Shown piece after piece: positions 25,428 to 37,946 of a DNA stretch of 64,000 nt (positions within the stretch are counted from its first letter, which is position 1; each line of letters begins with the position of its first letter). The position numbers and the translations under genes were made by a program. The notes under the pieces were generated by a model, which was not told the origin of the DNA, ran no database searches, and saw only the letters and a program-made list of their open reading frames with translations. The DNA is from Planctobacterium marinum (GTDB lineage: Bacteria > Pseudomonadota > Gammaproteobacteria > Enterobacterales > Alteromonadaceae): positions 434,001 through 498,000 of the forward strand of contig NZ_AP027272.1 of assembly GCF_036322805.1 (NCBI RefSeq), read 5' to 3'.

Positions 25428-26532
25428 GGCGCAGCCCCCTGAATTTAGCCCGCACTTTCACGCCCAAGGTTCGCCCCTTGAGGATCAGCACCATGCCCAC
25501 TAATAGCATCACGATGTGTACCCACCAAAGGCCAAGTTGAGGGGGGATTTTGCCATCTTCCAGTACTTCACGGCCCATCATGAGCAGCAGGAAGTAACCT
25601 AAATACAACAAGATGGCCGGAAATAGACGACCAAAGCGCCCTTGGCGTGGATCGACTGAACTAAGTGGCACGGCGATAATTACTAAAAAGGGAATGGATA
25701 AGGGAATGGCAATGCGCCACTGAAATTCAGCAATGGCATCAAGGCTGTTTTCTTGCATCAGGGTTTCGGTGGAATAGGCACTCAACTTGCGGCGCTTCTG
25801 TTCCGCTTGCTCCTCTCCTAATGCGATTTGTACCTGGTATTCATCAAATTCCACCACGCGATAATCTCGCATGCCTAGTTTGCCTTCGTACTGATTACCA
25901 GAAGTGAGTATTAACTTTTGCGAGCCATCAGGGCTTTCGGAAATATAGCCGCCTTCGGAATGCACGATATGTACAGCCTCGCTGGCTTTTTCCGGATCGT
26001 GCTGGGCTACGAAGACGTTTTTAAGCTGATTATCGCCGTCAATTTCCTGCACAAACAATACCGCTTTTTTGTTGGCAGTTTCTTCAAACCGACCGGGTAG
26101 CAGAGCAGACAAGCCGGATTCGGCGGTGAGTTGTTCTTCTAATTGGTATTCAATTTCGGTGGCAAGTGGCGCTAACCAGAGGGTCAAGGAGGCACTCACT
26201 AGAGACATGAATAGCGCCAGAACCAACATCACACGCGCCACGTACCATTCACTGATGCCACAAGCCCGCATAACCGACATTTCACTGTCGACATGCAAAC
26301 GGCCATGGGCCAGCATAATGCCCAAAAATACGCTTAAGGGCAGGATCAGAGCTGCTAATACAGGCGTCTTCAGTGCCAGGAAATTAAGCACCAGCCCGGC
26401 AGGGATATCGCCATTGGACGCTTCTGCCAGAACACGAACAAATTTTTGAGTAACAAAAATCGCCATTAAAACCAGAAAAACGGCGAGTTGGGATTTGAAG
26501 GTTTCCTTCAACAGATATCTGAATATGAGCAC
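25420..26532 (-). CDS. lptF: LPS export permease LptF
   Basis: A 370-residue partner of LptG in lipopolysaccharide export. Typical features: IFRYLLKETFKSQLAVFLVL at the N-terminus (GTG start), the LptB-contact segment DSEMSVMRACGISEW, a periplasmic beta-jellyroll (about 125-260) and three C-terminal helices. It is the first gene of lptFG and diverges from pepA across a 263-bp spacer, the usual gammaproteobacterial arrangement. Confidence 0.95.
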   Translation of the reverse strand: MLIFRYLLKETFKSQLAVFLVLMAIFVTQKFVRVLAEASNGDIPAGLVLNFLALKTPVLAALILPLSVFLGIMLAHGRLHVDSEMSVMRACGISEWYVARVMLVLALFMSLVSASLTLWLAPLATEIEYQLEEQLTAESGLSALLPGRFEETANKKAVLFVQEIDGDNQLKNVFVAQHDPEKASEAVHIVHSEGGYISESPDGSQKLILTSGNQYEGKLGMRDYRVVEFDEYQVQIALGEEQAEQKRRKLSAYSTETLMQENSLDAIAEFQWRIAIPLSIPFLVIIAVPLSSVDPRQGRFGRLFPAILLYLGYFLLLMMGREVLEDGKIPPQLGLWWVHIVMLLVGMVLILKGRTLGVKVRAKFRGLRRV

Positions 26533-26795
26533 GATTTATCCGGTCGAAAAGATGTATTTTTACTGGCAAGCACAGGAATTTTAAGTAAACTAAGTATTTT
26601 TATAAGTTTAAAAAATAAAAACTGCACCCTACCTGAATAAAAAAGCCAACATTATCATTATGAACGTTGAATGAGGGGCTTGTAAACCTGCCTTTTTCGA
26701 CAACGAAAGACTTTTTTTGTTCGGTTGCACGTAGCACAAAGGTAAAATTTGCTGATTTTTACCAATTAGGCTACTGAAATGAGAGAGGAACAACG

Positions 26796-28301
26796 ATGGA
26801 ATTTCATGTAAAAAGCGGTAGTCCGGAAAAGCAGCGCAGCGCCTGTATAGTCGTGGGCGTGTTCGAGCCAAGACGTTTAACGGCGGTGGCGGAGCAATTA
26901 GATGTGATCAGCGAAGGTTACATCAGTAATTTGTTGCGTCGCGGCGATCTGGAAGGCAAACCCGGCCAAATGCTGTTATTGCATCATGTTCCAAATGTAC
27001 TGAGCGAGCGCATTCTTCTTGTAGGTTGTGGCAAAGAGCGCGAACTGGATGAGCGCCAGTACAAGCAAATCATCGCCAAAACCATCTCTACCTTGAACGA
27101 AACTGGCTCAATGGAGGCTGTTTGTTTCTTAACGGAATTGCACGTAAAAGGGCGTGATACCTACTGGAAAGTGCGTCAGGCAGTAGAGAGCACTAACGAT
27201 GCTTTGTATCGCTTTACCCAAATGAAGTCCCGCAAGGATGAAGCCCGTCGCCCATTGCGCAAAATCGTTTTTAACGTACCTACCCGCCGTGAACTAACGG
27301 TTGGTGAGCGTGCGGTAGAGCATGGCCTCGCCATCTCTAAAGGTATGGCCACCTGTAAAGATGTAGCCAACATGCCGCCCAACATCTGTAATCCTGTTTA
27401 CCTGTACGAGCAAGCATTGGAGCTGGAAAAGCAATACGAGAACGTCACGGTGGAGCGTATTGGTGAGCAGGAAATGGCCAACCTGGGCATGAATTCCTAT
27501 CTTGCCGTTGGACGTGGCTCTCATAACGAGTCAGTCATGACGGTCATGCACTACCGCGGTGGTGCCGCCAGTCACGATCCTGTTGTTTTAGTTGGTAAAG
27601 GCTTGACCTTTGATTCCGGTGGTATTTCATTGAAACCAGGCGAAGGCATGGATGAGATGAAATACGATATGGGCGGTGCTGCCGGTGTTTTGGGTGCCAT
27701 GCATGCCATTCTTGAGTTGCAACTTCCCATCAATGTGATTGCGGTAATCGCAGGCTGTGAGAACATGCCAGACGCTAACGCCTATCGTCCGGGTGATATC
27801 CTGACTACCATGTCGGGTCAAACGGTTGAAGTATTGAATACTGATGCGGAAGGCCGTTTAGTATTGTGTGATGCGTTGACTTACGTGGAGCGCTTCGATC
27901 CTGATACCGTCATTGACGTTGCTACCTTAACGGGCGCTTGTGTTATTGCCTTAGGTAAGCATGCCACAGGCTTAATGAGTAGCCACAATCCGCTGGCCCA
28001 TGAGATCATCAACGCTTCTGAGCAAAGTGGCGACAGAGCCTGGCGTTTGCCGTTGTGGGACGATTATCAAGAGCAAATCGAAAGTCCTTTCGCAGACATG
28101 GCCAATGTGGGTGGTCGTCCGGCCGGTACCATTACAGCGGCGTGTTTCTTGTCGCGTTTCACTAAAAAGTACCACTGGGCTCACCTTGATGTGGCGGGTA
28201 CTGCCTGGAATAGCGGTAAGAACAAAGGCTCAACCGGACGCCCCGTGCCACTACTGACGCAATTTGTAATGAATCGCGCCGGTATTGAGATGGAAGATTA
28301 A
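26796..28301 (+). CDS. pepA: leucyl aminopeptidase PepA (M17)
   Basis: A 501-residue cytoplasmic dizinc aminopeptidase; in E. coli it also serves as the Xer-recombination accessory and carAB regulator. The M17 signature NTDAEGRL (348-355) is exact. The metal/catalytic Lys lies in [16 protein letters not shown], and [14 protein letters not shown] follows towards the C-terminus. The N-terminal macro-like domain (1-165) is complete. It is first in the pepA-holC-valS cluster, 9 bp before holC. Confidence 0.96.
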   Translation: MEFHVKSGSPEKQRSACIVVGVFEPRRLTAVAEQLDVISEGYISNLLRRGDLEGKPGQMLLLHHVPNVLSERILLVGCGKERELDERQYKQIIAKTISTLNETGSMEAVCFLTELHVKGRDTYWKVRQAVESTNDALYRFTQMKSRKDEARRPLRKIVFNVPTRRELTVGERAVEHGLAISKGMATCKDVANMPPNICNPVYLYEQALELEKQYENVTVERIGEQEMANLGMNSYLAVGRGSHNESVMTVMHYRGGAASHDPVVLVGKGLTFDSGGISLKPGEGMDEMKYDMGGAAGVLGAMHAILELQLPINVIAVIAGCENMPDANAYRPGDILTTMSGQTVEVLNTDAEGRLVLCDALTYVERFDPDTVIDVATLTGACVIALGKHATGLMSSHNPLAHEIINASEQSGDRAWRLPLWDDYQEQIESPFADMANVGGRPAGTITAACFLSRFTKKYHWAHLDVAGTAWNSGKNKGSTGRPVPLLTQFVMNRAGIEMED

Positions 28302-28309
28302 TTGCGGCT

Positions 28310-28766
28310 ATGCCGAACGTTACTTTTTTTCTGTTAGCACAACGAAACGATGCCACCGCTGAATCCACTCAGGAAGCTTTTGCCTGTGAGGTGGCAACCC
28401 ATTATTATCGTCAAAAACAACGTGTGCTGATCCTCTGTGCCAGTCAAAAACAGGCTGAGCGCATGGATGAGTTACTGTGGCAATTACCCGTGGATGCCTT
28501 CGTACCCCATAACTTGCCGGGAGAGGGCCCTGAATCGGGCACACCTGTAGAGATCAACTGGCAAAAGCCAGATCGTCTGAACCGTCAGGTGTGCATTAAT
28601 TTGCAACAGGATATGCCGGCCTTTGCCGCGCAAATTCGCACACTGATTGACTTCGTGCCCGCCGACGACAACGGCAAACAACAAGCACGAGAACGTTATA
28701 AACACTACCGCGCGGCTGGCTTTAGCCTTGACACCCGGCCCGCTGAAAATCTGAATGAGACCCCGA

Positions 28767-28774
<8 letters not shown>
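28310..28774 (+). CDS. holC: DNA polymerase III chi subunit HolC
   Basis: A 154-residue subunit linking the replicative clamp loader to single-stranded-DNA-binding protein. The N-terminal [29 protein letters not shown] and the conserved [12 protein letters not shown] region are recognisable, and its place between pepA and valS is classical. It overlaps valS by 8 bp. Confidence 0.92.
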
Positions 28775-31613
<2,839 letters not shown>

Positions 31614-31632
31614 CAGCTTTAATCTGATAGAT

Positions 31633-31670
31633 AAAAAAGGCAACACTGGCTTCCTGTGTTGCCTTTTTTT
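31633..31670. terminator. bidirectional terminator between valS and the response-regulator gene
   Basis: GGCAACAC (31639-31646) pairs perfectly with GTGTTGCC (31656-31663) around a 9-nt loop. A6 lies before and T7 after, so it can stop transcription from both sides. The flanking genes are convergent. Confidence 0.9.
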
Positions 31671-31680
31671 ATTGGTATAA

Positions 31681-32367
31681 CTAACCGGTAAACAGGTAGC
31701 CTCTGGACCGAATGGTTTTAATCAAATTCGCGGCATTCGGTGCCGATTCAATTTTGGCTCTGAGTGTGGAGATCAGGATATCTGCCTGGCGGTTCTGACC
31801 ATCGTATTCCACGCCTCGAAGGTGTTGAAAAATGGCTTCACGGCTAATCACTTGCCCTTTGTTCTGCACTAGCATTAACAGCAGATCATATTCATGGGTA
31901 GACAGCTCAATGGGCTGGCCATTTTTATTTAACTCGCGCTTATGAGGGCAGAGTGTAAAGTCGGCAAAGCTAAACTCTTCTTGCTGAGAAGCGACAGGAC
32001 TATTATCCCGTCTTAATACCGCTCTGACTTTCGCTAATAACAACCTGGGCTCTACAGGTTTGGATACATAGTCGTCAGCGCCAATTTCCAGACCTAACAC
32101 CTGGTCAATGGTGTCTGTTCGGGCAGTAAGCATAACGATCTTAGCGCTGATCTTGTCGCGAATTTGTTTGCAAATTTGAATGCCGTCCAGTTCCGGTAGC
32201 ATGATGTCCAAAAGGATAATATCGGGCGGGTTAGCAAGTGCTAGCTCAACCGCTCGGACGCCATTTTCTTCGATGGTGCAGTCAAACTCAAACTGTTCGA
32301 AGAAGTCTCGCGTTAGTTCTGCCAGAGGTTGATCATCTTCTACAATGAGCATCCGGTATTGACTCAT
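31681..32367 (-). CDS. OmpR-family response regulator
   Basis: A 228-residue DNA-binding response regulator. The receiver domain has acidic pair E10-D11-D12, phosphoacceptor D54 (ILLDIMLPELDG), Thr in MLTART and Lys in DDYVSKPVEPRLLL. The C-terminal winged helix (CPHKRELNKNG to RGYLFTG) is of the OmpR type. It is the last gene of a five-gene minus-strand operon, with its histidine kinase three genes upstream. The start lies 2 bp after the preceding stop. Confidence 0.94.
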   Translation of the reverse strand: MSQYRMLIVEDDQPLAELTRDFFEQFEFDCTIEENGVRAVELALANPPDIILLDIMLPELDGIQICKQIRDKISAKIVMLTARTDTIDQVLGLEIGADDYVSKPVEPRLLLAKVRAVLRRDNSPVASQQEEFSFADFTLCPHKRELNKNGQPIELSTHEYDLLLMLVQNKGQVISREAIFQHLRGVEYDGQNRQADILISTLRAKIESAPNAANLIKTIRSRGYLFTG

Positions 32368-32369
32368 AA

Positions 32370-33860
32370 TTAAAACCTCAACTCTGCACCAATTTGAATA
32401 AGACTTTTGTCACTTTTTATGCCGCCATAAACATCGGAATCTCTGAAAGCGCGCTCAGTGGACAGAAACAATGAGGTGCTGTCATTCAACTGATACGTCA
32501 GTTTGCCCCGCAAACTGGTGCTGGTATCGTCTAGCGGTTCATCAATTGAATCGGAGTAATCCTGATTAAACCGCGTCGCCGATAGCAGTAAGCTCCAGTC
32601 AGGAGCGAAGTCATAAACCGAAGCAAAGGTCAGGCGCAATCCTTTGTAATCTAAATCATCGTCAGCATTGTTATCAGAATAGTCCAGCCTGGTGAGTAGC
32701 AGTAGTTTGTTGTTGTAGTACAGCTTAGACCATTTCAGTGATACTTCCCTGATGGTGCTGGAAAAGCCGTAATACCATGTTTCTATATCATCAGTGACAA
32801 TAACACTGTCCTCGTATTGACGCCCCATCCAGCTCAAGCCAAGCTCCCAGCTGCCCCACGCATTGTAGTAAGTCACTTGCGGTCGCAATTCAGTGGCGCG
32901 GATTTGTACCTGGCCGTCACGCTCCAAAAGTCGATGGTGAGCAAAAACAGACCACTTCCAGGTTTCTGCCGTCTGCCATGTGATACCCGTTTCCAGGCGC
33001 ATCTGGGTTTTATTGTATTGTGGGTGTTGCTGGTTGTCCGTGGTTTGCAATAACAGGCTGTTATGCCAGGTAAGGGTATAGTCATCGGCAAACTGGTATT
33101 GGTGGTTGAGTTTCAACCGCCCTTCCACAAAAGCGTTGCTGCTGTCTAACGAAGTGAATTCATATAAACCGTCGTTCTCGTATAGTAAGTTGCCTTCCAA
33201 ATCATAAATAAATCCGTCCGGTGCCACATAAATCAGCTCACCCTCTTCCGTTTCCAGAAACAATCCATCCAGGAAAGGGTCATCCTCGATAAAATAATCC
33301 GCGGAACTGAACCTGACGTTGTCATCATAGCCAGCACTCAATTGTAGCTCACCGCTGAAATGGTGTTTGTTATGCTTATTCTTGGTGATAATGGCAGTGG
33401 TAATAGCAGGAGTGGGATGGGTATCTGAGGTGTTTGGTGAAGGTGGCTCAACGGCTTTTTGATTGGCGATATTTTTGTTTGCCATCAGTCTATTAATATT
33501 TTGCTTAACGGCTTCTGGCACATCTGGATGATTGAGTAATATTTCGAATTGCGCTTGTGCTTGTTGAGTTTTTTGTAGTTTTAAGTAAATCAAACCCAAC
33601 TCCAGTCTTGCCCTGTGCATATCAGGGGCGTCTGCCAGCATGTATTTGAGTAGTCCTTCGGCTTGTTGTAACTCTTCTTTTTCGATATGGGCTAATGCAG
33701 CAGCAAACACAGGGTTATCTGCTGTTTGTGCCAGGATATGACTGGTTTGGCAAAGGTAAAATAGAAACAGCAGACTTAAATGCTTAAAGAATACGAAGAC
33801 ACGTCTCTGGATAGTGTAATTGCATAAGCCTGCAGTTTTAGAATTCAGTATCATCTTCAA
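32370..33860 (-). CDS. TPR plus outer-membrane beta-barrel protein, Slam (DUF560)-like
   Basis: A 496-residue outer-membrane protein. After a signal sequence (HLSLLFLFYLCQTSHILAQ) come TPR-like helices (about 50-135: QQAEGLLKYMLADAPDMHRA and RLELGLIYLKLQKTQQAQAQ). A linker with an acidic insert follows, then a barrel of about 14 strands ending GAELRF (terminal Phe). This order matches surface-lipoprotein assembly modifiers (Slam), which move lipoproteins to the cell surface. Whether it does that here or acts as a sensor partner is unknown. It is embedded in a two-component operon, an unusual setting. Its start overlaps the upstream gene. Confidence 0.72.
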   Translation of the reverse strand: MKMILNSKTAGLCNYTIQRRVFVFFKHLSLLFLFYLCQTSHILAQTADNPVFAAALAHIEKEELQQAEGLLKYMLADAPDMHRARLELGLIYLKLQKTQQAQAQFEILLNHPDVPEAVKQNINRLMANKNIANQKAVEPPSPNTSDTHPTPAITTAIITKNKHNKHHFSGELQLSAGYDDNVRFSSADYFIEDDPFLDGLFLETEEGELIYVAPDGFIYDLEGNLLYENDGLYEFTSLDSSNAFVEGRLKLNHQYQFADDYTLTWHNSLLLQTTDNQQHPQYNKTQMRLETGITWQTAETWKWSVFAHHRLLERDGQVQIRATELRPQVTYYNAWGSWELGLSWMGRQYEDSVIVTDDIETWYYGFSSTIREVSLKWSKLYYNNKLLLLTRLDYSDNNADDDLDYKGLRLTFASVYDFAPDWSLLLSATRFNQDYSDSIDEPLDDTSTSLRGKLTYQLNDSTSLFLSTERAFRDSDVYGGIKSDKSLIQIGAELRF

Positions 33861-34317
33861 TCTCTTCTTTGACTTTAGCTTCCATTGCTTCCAGTTCTGC
33901 CATCATTTTTTTCAAATCTTGCATTGAGAGCGTCGTGCCGTCACTTTTGCTCTTATCCTGAGGTGTTGTAATTACGCCATTGGCGTTGTCTAACAGATTA
34001 CTTTGATCCATTTGATTAATCTGCGCTTCCAATTCTCCCCGGATACCTACGCCATATTCGGGCAAAGGCGAGAGTGCCCATTCTCCCCAATCAATATTTT
34101 GATTTTGCCCTGACGCTTGCTTAGAAACGGGTGGCGCCGGGCTTTTATTCGCTGCGTTATCTGTGACCTGGTTCTCAATTTCAGAAGCGTGTGCAACCGC
34201 GTTCTTGGGTTGTGGCTCAGTTTTATTCTCGTTGCTTTGGGCAACGGCCAAATTGCTCGAGCTTGGTATGAGAACCCCCAATATGAGCAAGCCTATTAAA
34301 AGCCGCCAGCTAATCAT
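33838..34317 (-). CDS. exported hypothetical protein in two-component operon
   Basis: About 159 residues: signal peptide MISWRLLIGLLILGVLIPSS followed by a low-complexity Asn/Gln/Pro/Ala-rich segment. A short conserved-looking part then follows (WGEWALSPLPEYGVGIRGEL), and the C-terminus is acidic and helical (KKMMAELEAMEAKVKEEIED). It was not recognised. The ATG at 34317 fits the signal peptide and overlaps the kinase stop by 8 bp; an in-frame start at 34371 would lie within the kinase gene. A periplasmic adaptor between the kinase and the Slam-like barrel is one guess. Confidence 0.6.
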   Translation of the reverse strand: MISWRLLIGLLILGVLIPSSSNLAVAQSNENKTEPQPKNAVAHASEIENQVTDNAANKSPAPPVSKQASGQNQNIDWGEWALSPLPEYGVGIRGELEAQINQMDQSNLLDNANGVITTPQDKSKSDGTTLSMQDLKKMMAELEAMEAKVKEEIEDDTEF

Positions 34318-35887
34318 GATTTGCTTGCTCCAGAGGAAGGCGTAGCTGGAATCTGGCACCTCCCAGCTCATTGTTACTAGCTTTTATTGAGCCGTGATGT
34401 TGCAACACAATTTGGCGAGCAATAGCCAGTCCTAGTCCGTATCCTCCTTTGGCTGAATTTCGGCTCTGATCGGCGCGGAAAAAGGGGTCAAACAAATAGG
34501 GGATAACATTTTCCTGTAAACCTTCACCATCGTCGTCTACGACTACTTCAATATCATCGTCATGCTGGATAATTTCTACTGCTATTTGGTTTTTTGCGTA
34601 GCGCTCAGCGTTGTGCAGGATGTTTTCAAATAACCGGCACAGTAAAACTTCATTGCCTGCAATGCCGGTGGCGGGTAAATCAGGCGGGATTGTTTTGATA
34701 TTAAGCTTGGGATTGACTACTTTTAGTCCGTCTACTTGATTACTGATTATGTGAGCTAAGTCCAGTGGTTTGAACTTGATGTCTCGTGTTGCTTCCAGTT
34801 TTTCATAGGTGAGCAATTCATCGATGAGCAGATTCAGTTGACGGAGATCGTCATGACAGCTGCGCACCATCTTATCGTCACTGCCCACTTTTTCAGAGAT
34901 GGCCTCTAAACGAAAATGCAGTTTTGCAATGGGGGTCCGCAGATCATGTGATACCGCTCTGATCATATAAGCTTTTTCTTCCAGTAGCTTTTCAATACGC
35001 TGCGCCATATTCTGGATTTTGCTGCTAAGCGCGCTGATCACTTCCTGATTTTCATCTTGCTCAGGTATTTCTGTTGCTGCCGGACTGATGGCATCAACAC
35101 TGGCTTGTAAGGCCGTTAAACGTTGCCCCAATTTGCGGATTATTAGCATGACTACAACGGCCATGATCAGTAATGCGACTCCTAATACCAAGGCGGCGAT
35201 GTAATTTGGGTACGGATTGAAAAAGGCAATAGGTCCCAGTACCAGAGCATCGCTGGTTTTGCCCCAAGGGGCATAAACATTAAATGCAGACCCTCGCCCC
35301 AACTCTCGAATCACCGCGACCACGGTATCACCATTTTTTAAGCGGCTTTGTTGCCGGCTATCGAGGTTTAGATCGATCTGTGGCACTCTAAATACGCTGT
35401 AGTGAAAGTGCTGGCGCATCTCATCGAATGCCGCCTGGCGCTGTTCGGCAGGAAGCCGGCCGAGTTCATTTAGCATAAAAAAGGCCGTAGCAGACAATAT
35501 ATGTTCTGTAATGCCATCAAACTCAATTGAAACCCGCAGGGAACTCTGTGGGGCCTGATAATGGGCGATATATTTCTCTGAAGTTTGAGCCGATGAGTTG
35601 TTGACTCGTTTCAAAGAGTATTTGTGCTGCTGTGAAAAAGTGCTTTCAGTAATGGTTAAATTGGCATCTAATAATGATGAAGCCAGGCTTATCCAGCGCA
35701 CTTGATTGGCTTCTTCCTGTCTGGATATACCCTTGTGCAACAAAGAAGCGGTGCCTTCTAAGACCATTTCAAGGTGTTGCTCGTAGCGGTATTGGTTAAT
35801 AGAGGACAGCACATAATAACTGCAAAGCAGTACCAGAAAGGTGCTGGCTAAAATACTGCCATAAATCCCTAAAAACAATTTCTGCAA
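34310..35887 (-). CDS. membrane sensor histidine kinase
   Basis: A 525-residue kinase: TM1 (about 8-29), a periplasmic sensor of about 200 residues, TM2 (about 229-250), a HAMP-like linker, and HisKA with phosphorylated H314 (AVSHDLRTPIAKL). The HATPase domain has N-box NAERYAKN, DDDGEGL and GYGLGLAIARQ. The sensor domain was not recognised. Its partner is presumably the response regulator at 31681 in the same operon. It lies 1 bp downstream of the small lipoprotein gene. Confidence 0.93.
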   Translation of the reverse strand: MQKLFLGIYGSILASTFLVLLCSYYVLSSINQYRYEQHLEMVLEGTASLLHKGISRQEEANQVRWISLASSLLDANLTITESTFSQQHKYSLKRVNNSSAQTSEKYIAHYQAPQSSLRVSIEFDGITEHILSATAFFMLNELGRLPAEQRQAAFDEMRQHFHYSVFRVPQIDLNLDSRQQSRLKNGDTVVAVIRELGRGSAFNVYAPWGKTSDALVLGPIAFFNPYPNYIAALVLGVALLIMAVVVMLIIRKLGQRLTALQASVDAISPAATEIPEQDENQEVISALSSKIQNMAQRIEKLLEEKAYMIRAVSHDLRTPIAKLHFRLEAISEKVGSDDKMVRSCHDDLRQLNLLIDELLTYEKLEATRDIKFKPLDLAHIISNQVDGLKVVNPKLNIKTIPPDLPATGIAGNEVLLCRLFENILHNAERYAKNQIAVEIIQHDDDIEVVVDDDGEGLQENVIPYLFDPFFRADQSRNSAKGGYGLGLAIARQIVLQHHGSIKASNNELGGARFQLRLPLEQANHD

Positions 35888-35888
35888 T

Positions 35889-36284
35889 TCAATACTCGCT
35901 TATTTTGATAGCTACCGAGTTATTAAGTTTGAACCCGGTGTCAGCAGCGACTTCTACAGGCAATGGTTTTTGTATGGAAATCAGCTTTGGCATTGCTCTG
36001 CATCGGTCTTTTTTATTGCGCTGCAAAGTAATAGTGTAGTCATCAGGGCTGCTATTGGATACCTGTAGTGTGAAGTCTTCACTTTTGGTACACCCGGTGG
36101 AAGTTACTACGAAACTGATGGCATCTTTCGTGGCTTCAAAACCATAAATAGTTTCTATTTGCTGGGCGTGAATACTTGATTCTGAAGTTGTGTTGGTTGG
36201 GCTGTCGCCCTGAGCACAACTGCTTATTAATGACAGTATTGAGAGTCCCATCACACGAGCAAATTTGTAGGTTTGAACATTCAA
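35889..36284 (-). CDS. small lipoprotein at the head of the two-component operon
   Basis: 131 residues: signal peptide with lipobox ISSC (Cys23), then a beta-rich domain with TSTGCTKSEDFTLQV and RNKKDRCRAMPKLISI. The two domain Cys probably form a disulfide. The family is unknown. A TTG start is supported by AAGGAG about 9 bp upstream. As first gene of the operon it may be the periplasmic sensor or the target of the system (inference). Confidence 0.7.
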   Translation of the reverse strand: MNVQTYKFARVMGLSILSLISSCAQGDSPTNTTSESSIHAQQIETIYGFEATKDAISFVVTSTGCTKSEDFTLQVSNSSPDDYTITLQRNKKDRCRAMPKLISIQKPLPVEVAADTGFKLNNSVAIKISEY

Positions 36285-36648
36285 TGCTATCTCTCCTTAA
36301 AAAGATAAACTCGACTGCCATTACAAAACGTTTGGGCGGCAATTTGAACCAGATTATTGTATGAAAATTGTAATTATGGGGGATTAAATTTTGCTGAATC
36401 CGGGTTGAGAATCATTGCCAGGTTTAGGTTACTTTCCAGCTTTCAAAGAGGGCTTTGGCTGATATAAAACTAGGGTAAACGGGCGATGCAGGTTAATCAT
36501 TCCAGGTTAGTCATGACTTTTTTGCCGATATTACAAAACTCCAACAATTCCTAACATTCCACTACCTTTCTACAACAAAAACTGGCTATTTTTCATGCTT
36601 TCTGAGGGCTTTAATGAAAGTGCAAGTCGTAACCTCAGGAGTAACTAC
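36285..36648. other. 364-bp divergent intergenic region
   Basis: It separates the two-component operon (minus) from the serine protease gene (plus). It must hold both promoters, but I see no clear operator, repeat or RNA. AGGAG sits just before the protease ATG. Confidence 0.5.
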
Positions 36649-37863
36649 ATGTTTAAACTAAATAAATCGATTGCACTGGCGCTGGGCGCTGTATCTATGG
36701 TGGGTACTGCACAAGCGTCTGATATTCAACTCAAATTAAAGCAACAACAAAACTTACCAAAAATTATCGGTGGCGTGATCACGCCCGATGGCGAACGCCC
36801 GTGGATGGCTTCTTTGCAATGGGATGGGCAGCATTTTTGCGGTGGTTCGGTGATAGAGCAACGCTGGATATTGACTGCCGCCCATTGTGTCGAAGATGTG
36901 GCAGAGCAAGATCTCGCTTCCATTCGCGTCCAGGTGAATGTCAACGATCTGAGTAACAATGGTGAAGGAGAGTTTCACTCTGTAGCAAGAGTGTATAATC
37001 ATCCCGGTTATGCTCAAGGAGAATCTACCGATATTGCATTGTTATATCTGGAGTCGGAAGTGTCATCTTCAGTTCCGACCATTGCGTTGGCCGATGCCAA
37101 TATGATGGCTGAAGGTGCCGAACCCGGCACGGTGGCAACGGTGAGTGGTTGGGGCAATACCAGTATTAACGGCGAGAATTTTCCGGACCTGATGCACAAG
37201 GTGGAAGTACCGCTGGTGAGTAATCAGGTGTGTAATTCAGCTGAAGCTTATAATGGTTCAGTTAAGGATACTGAGCTTTGTGCTGGATTTTCTGAAGGTG
37301 GTAAGGATTCCTGCCAGGGCGATAGCGGTGGTCCATTGACAGTATTCTACAATGGCCAGGAGAATCAGGTGGGCGTGGTAAGTTGGGGAGAGGGTTGTGC
37401 CTTACCCAATAAGTATGGTGTGTATGCCCGTGTTTCTGCATTGAAGTCTTGGGTGGATAGTACTATGTTTGGTAATTCGGACGTTCCCCCAACAGATCCC
37501 GATTTGCCGGGTGATGATCCCGTACCACCGGGTGATCCTGATTCACCAGTAGACGGAAAGTTAGTGAACGGTATGGCCATTCAAGGTCTCAGCGGGGATT
37601 GGGATAGCGAGATTTATTTCATTATCGAGGTACCCGACAATGCCAAAATTTTATGGGTGGACATTCGCGGTGACAATGGCGATGCCGATGTTTACATCAA
37701 ACACAATGCTGAGCCGAGCTTAGGTGATTACGATTATGCGCCTTTCCTGGATGGCAGCAATGAGCACAAGTTGATCCGCAATCCGGCAGCAGGTACCTGG
37801 CATATAATGGTGCACGGTTATGATGCTTACGATGACCTGGAATTAATGGGATTTGCTCGCTAA
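36649..37863 (+). CDS. secreted trypsin-like serine protease with C-terminal PPC domain
   Basis: A 404-residue S1A protease: signal peptide (1-23), short propeptide, activation site K38-IIGG, catalytic triad H79 (LTAAHC), D128 (STDIALL) and S226 (CQGDSGGP). D220 sits at the primary specificity position, predicting cleavage after Arg/Lys. A Pro/Asp-rich linker (279-302) leads to a bacterial pre-peptidase C-terminal (PPC) beta-sandwich domain (303-404), usually removed after secretion. The ATG at 36649 with AGGAG upstream is preferred to 36595. Such extracellular trypsins are frequent in marine Alteromonadales and Vibrio. Confidence 0.94.
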   Translation: MFKLNKSIALALGAVSMVGTAQASDIQLKLKQQQNLPKIIGGVITPDGERPWMASLQWDGQHFCGGSVIEQRWILTAAHCVEDVAEQDLASIRVQVNVNDLSNNGEGEFHSVARVYNHPGYAQGESTDIALLYLESEVSSSVPTIALADANMMAEGAEPGTVATVSGWGNTSINGENFPDLMHKVEVPLVSNQVCNSAEAYNGSVKDTELCAGFSEGGKDSCQGDSGGPLTVFYNGQENQVGVVSWGEGCALPNKYGVYARVSALKSWVDSTMFGNSDVPPTDPDLPGDDPVPPGDPDSPVDGKLVNGMAIQGLSGDWDSEIYFIIEVPDNAKILWVDIRGDNGDADVYIKHNAEPSLGDYDYAPFLDGSNEHKLIRNPAAGTWHIMVHGYDAYDDLELMGFAR

Positions 37864-37906
37864 GGCGTATGTTTCGCTTCCCTTTATTAAAGGAAAACAA
37901 AGTAGA

Positions 37907-37935
37907 AAGTAGCACGATACAGCATCGTGCTACTT
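37907..37935. terminator. hairpin terminator between convergent genes
   Basis: AAGTAGCACGAT (37907-37918) and ATCGTGCTACTT (37924-37935) form a perfect 12-bp stem with a 5-nt loop, placed between the protease and LytTR stops. The T-tract is weak on both sides. Confidence 0.7.
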
Positions 37936-37946
37936 ATTTCGTTTAT

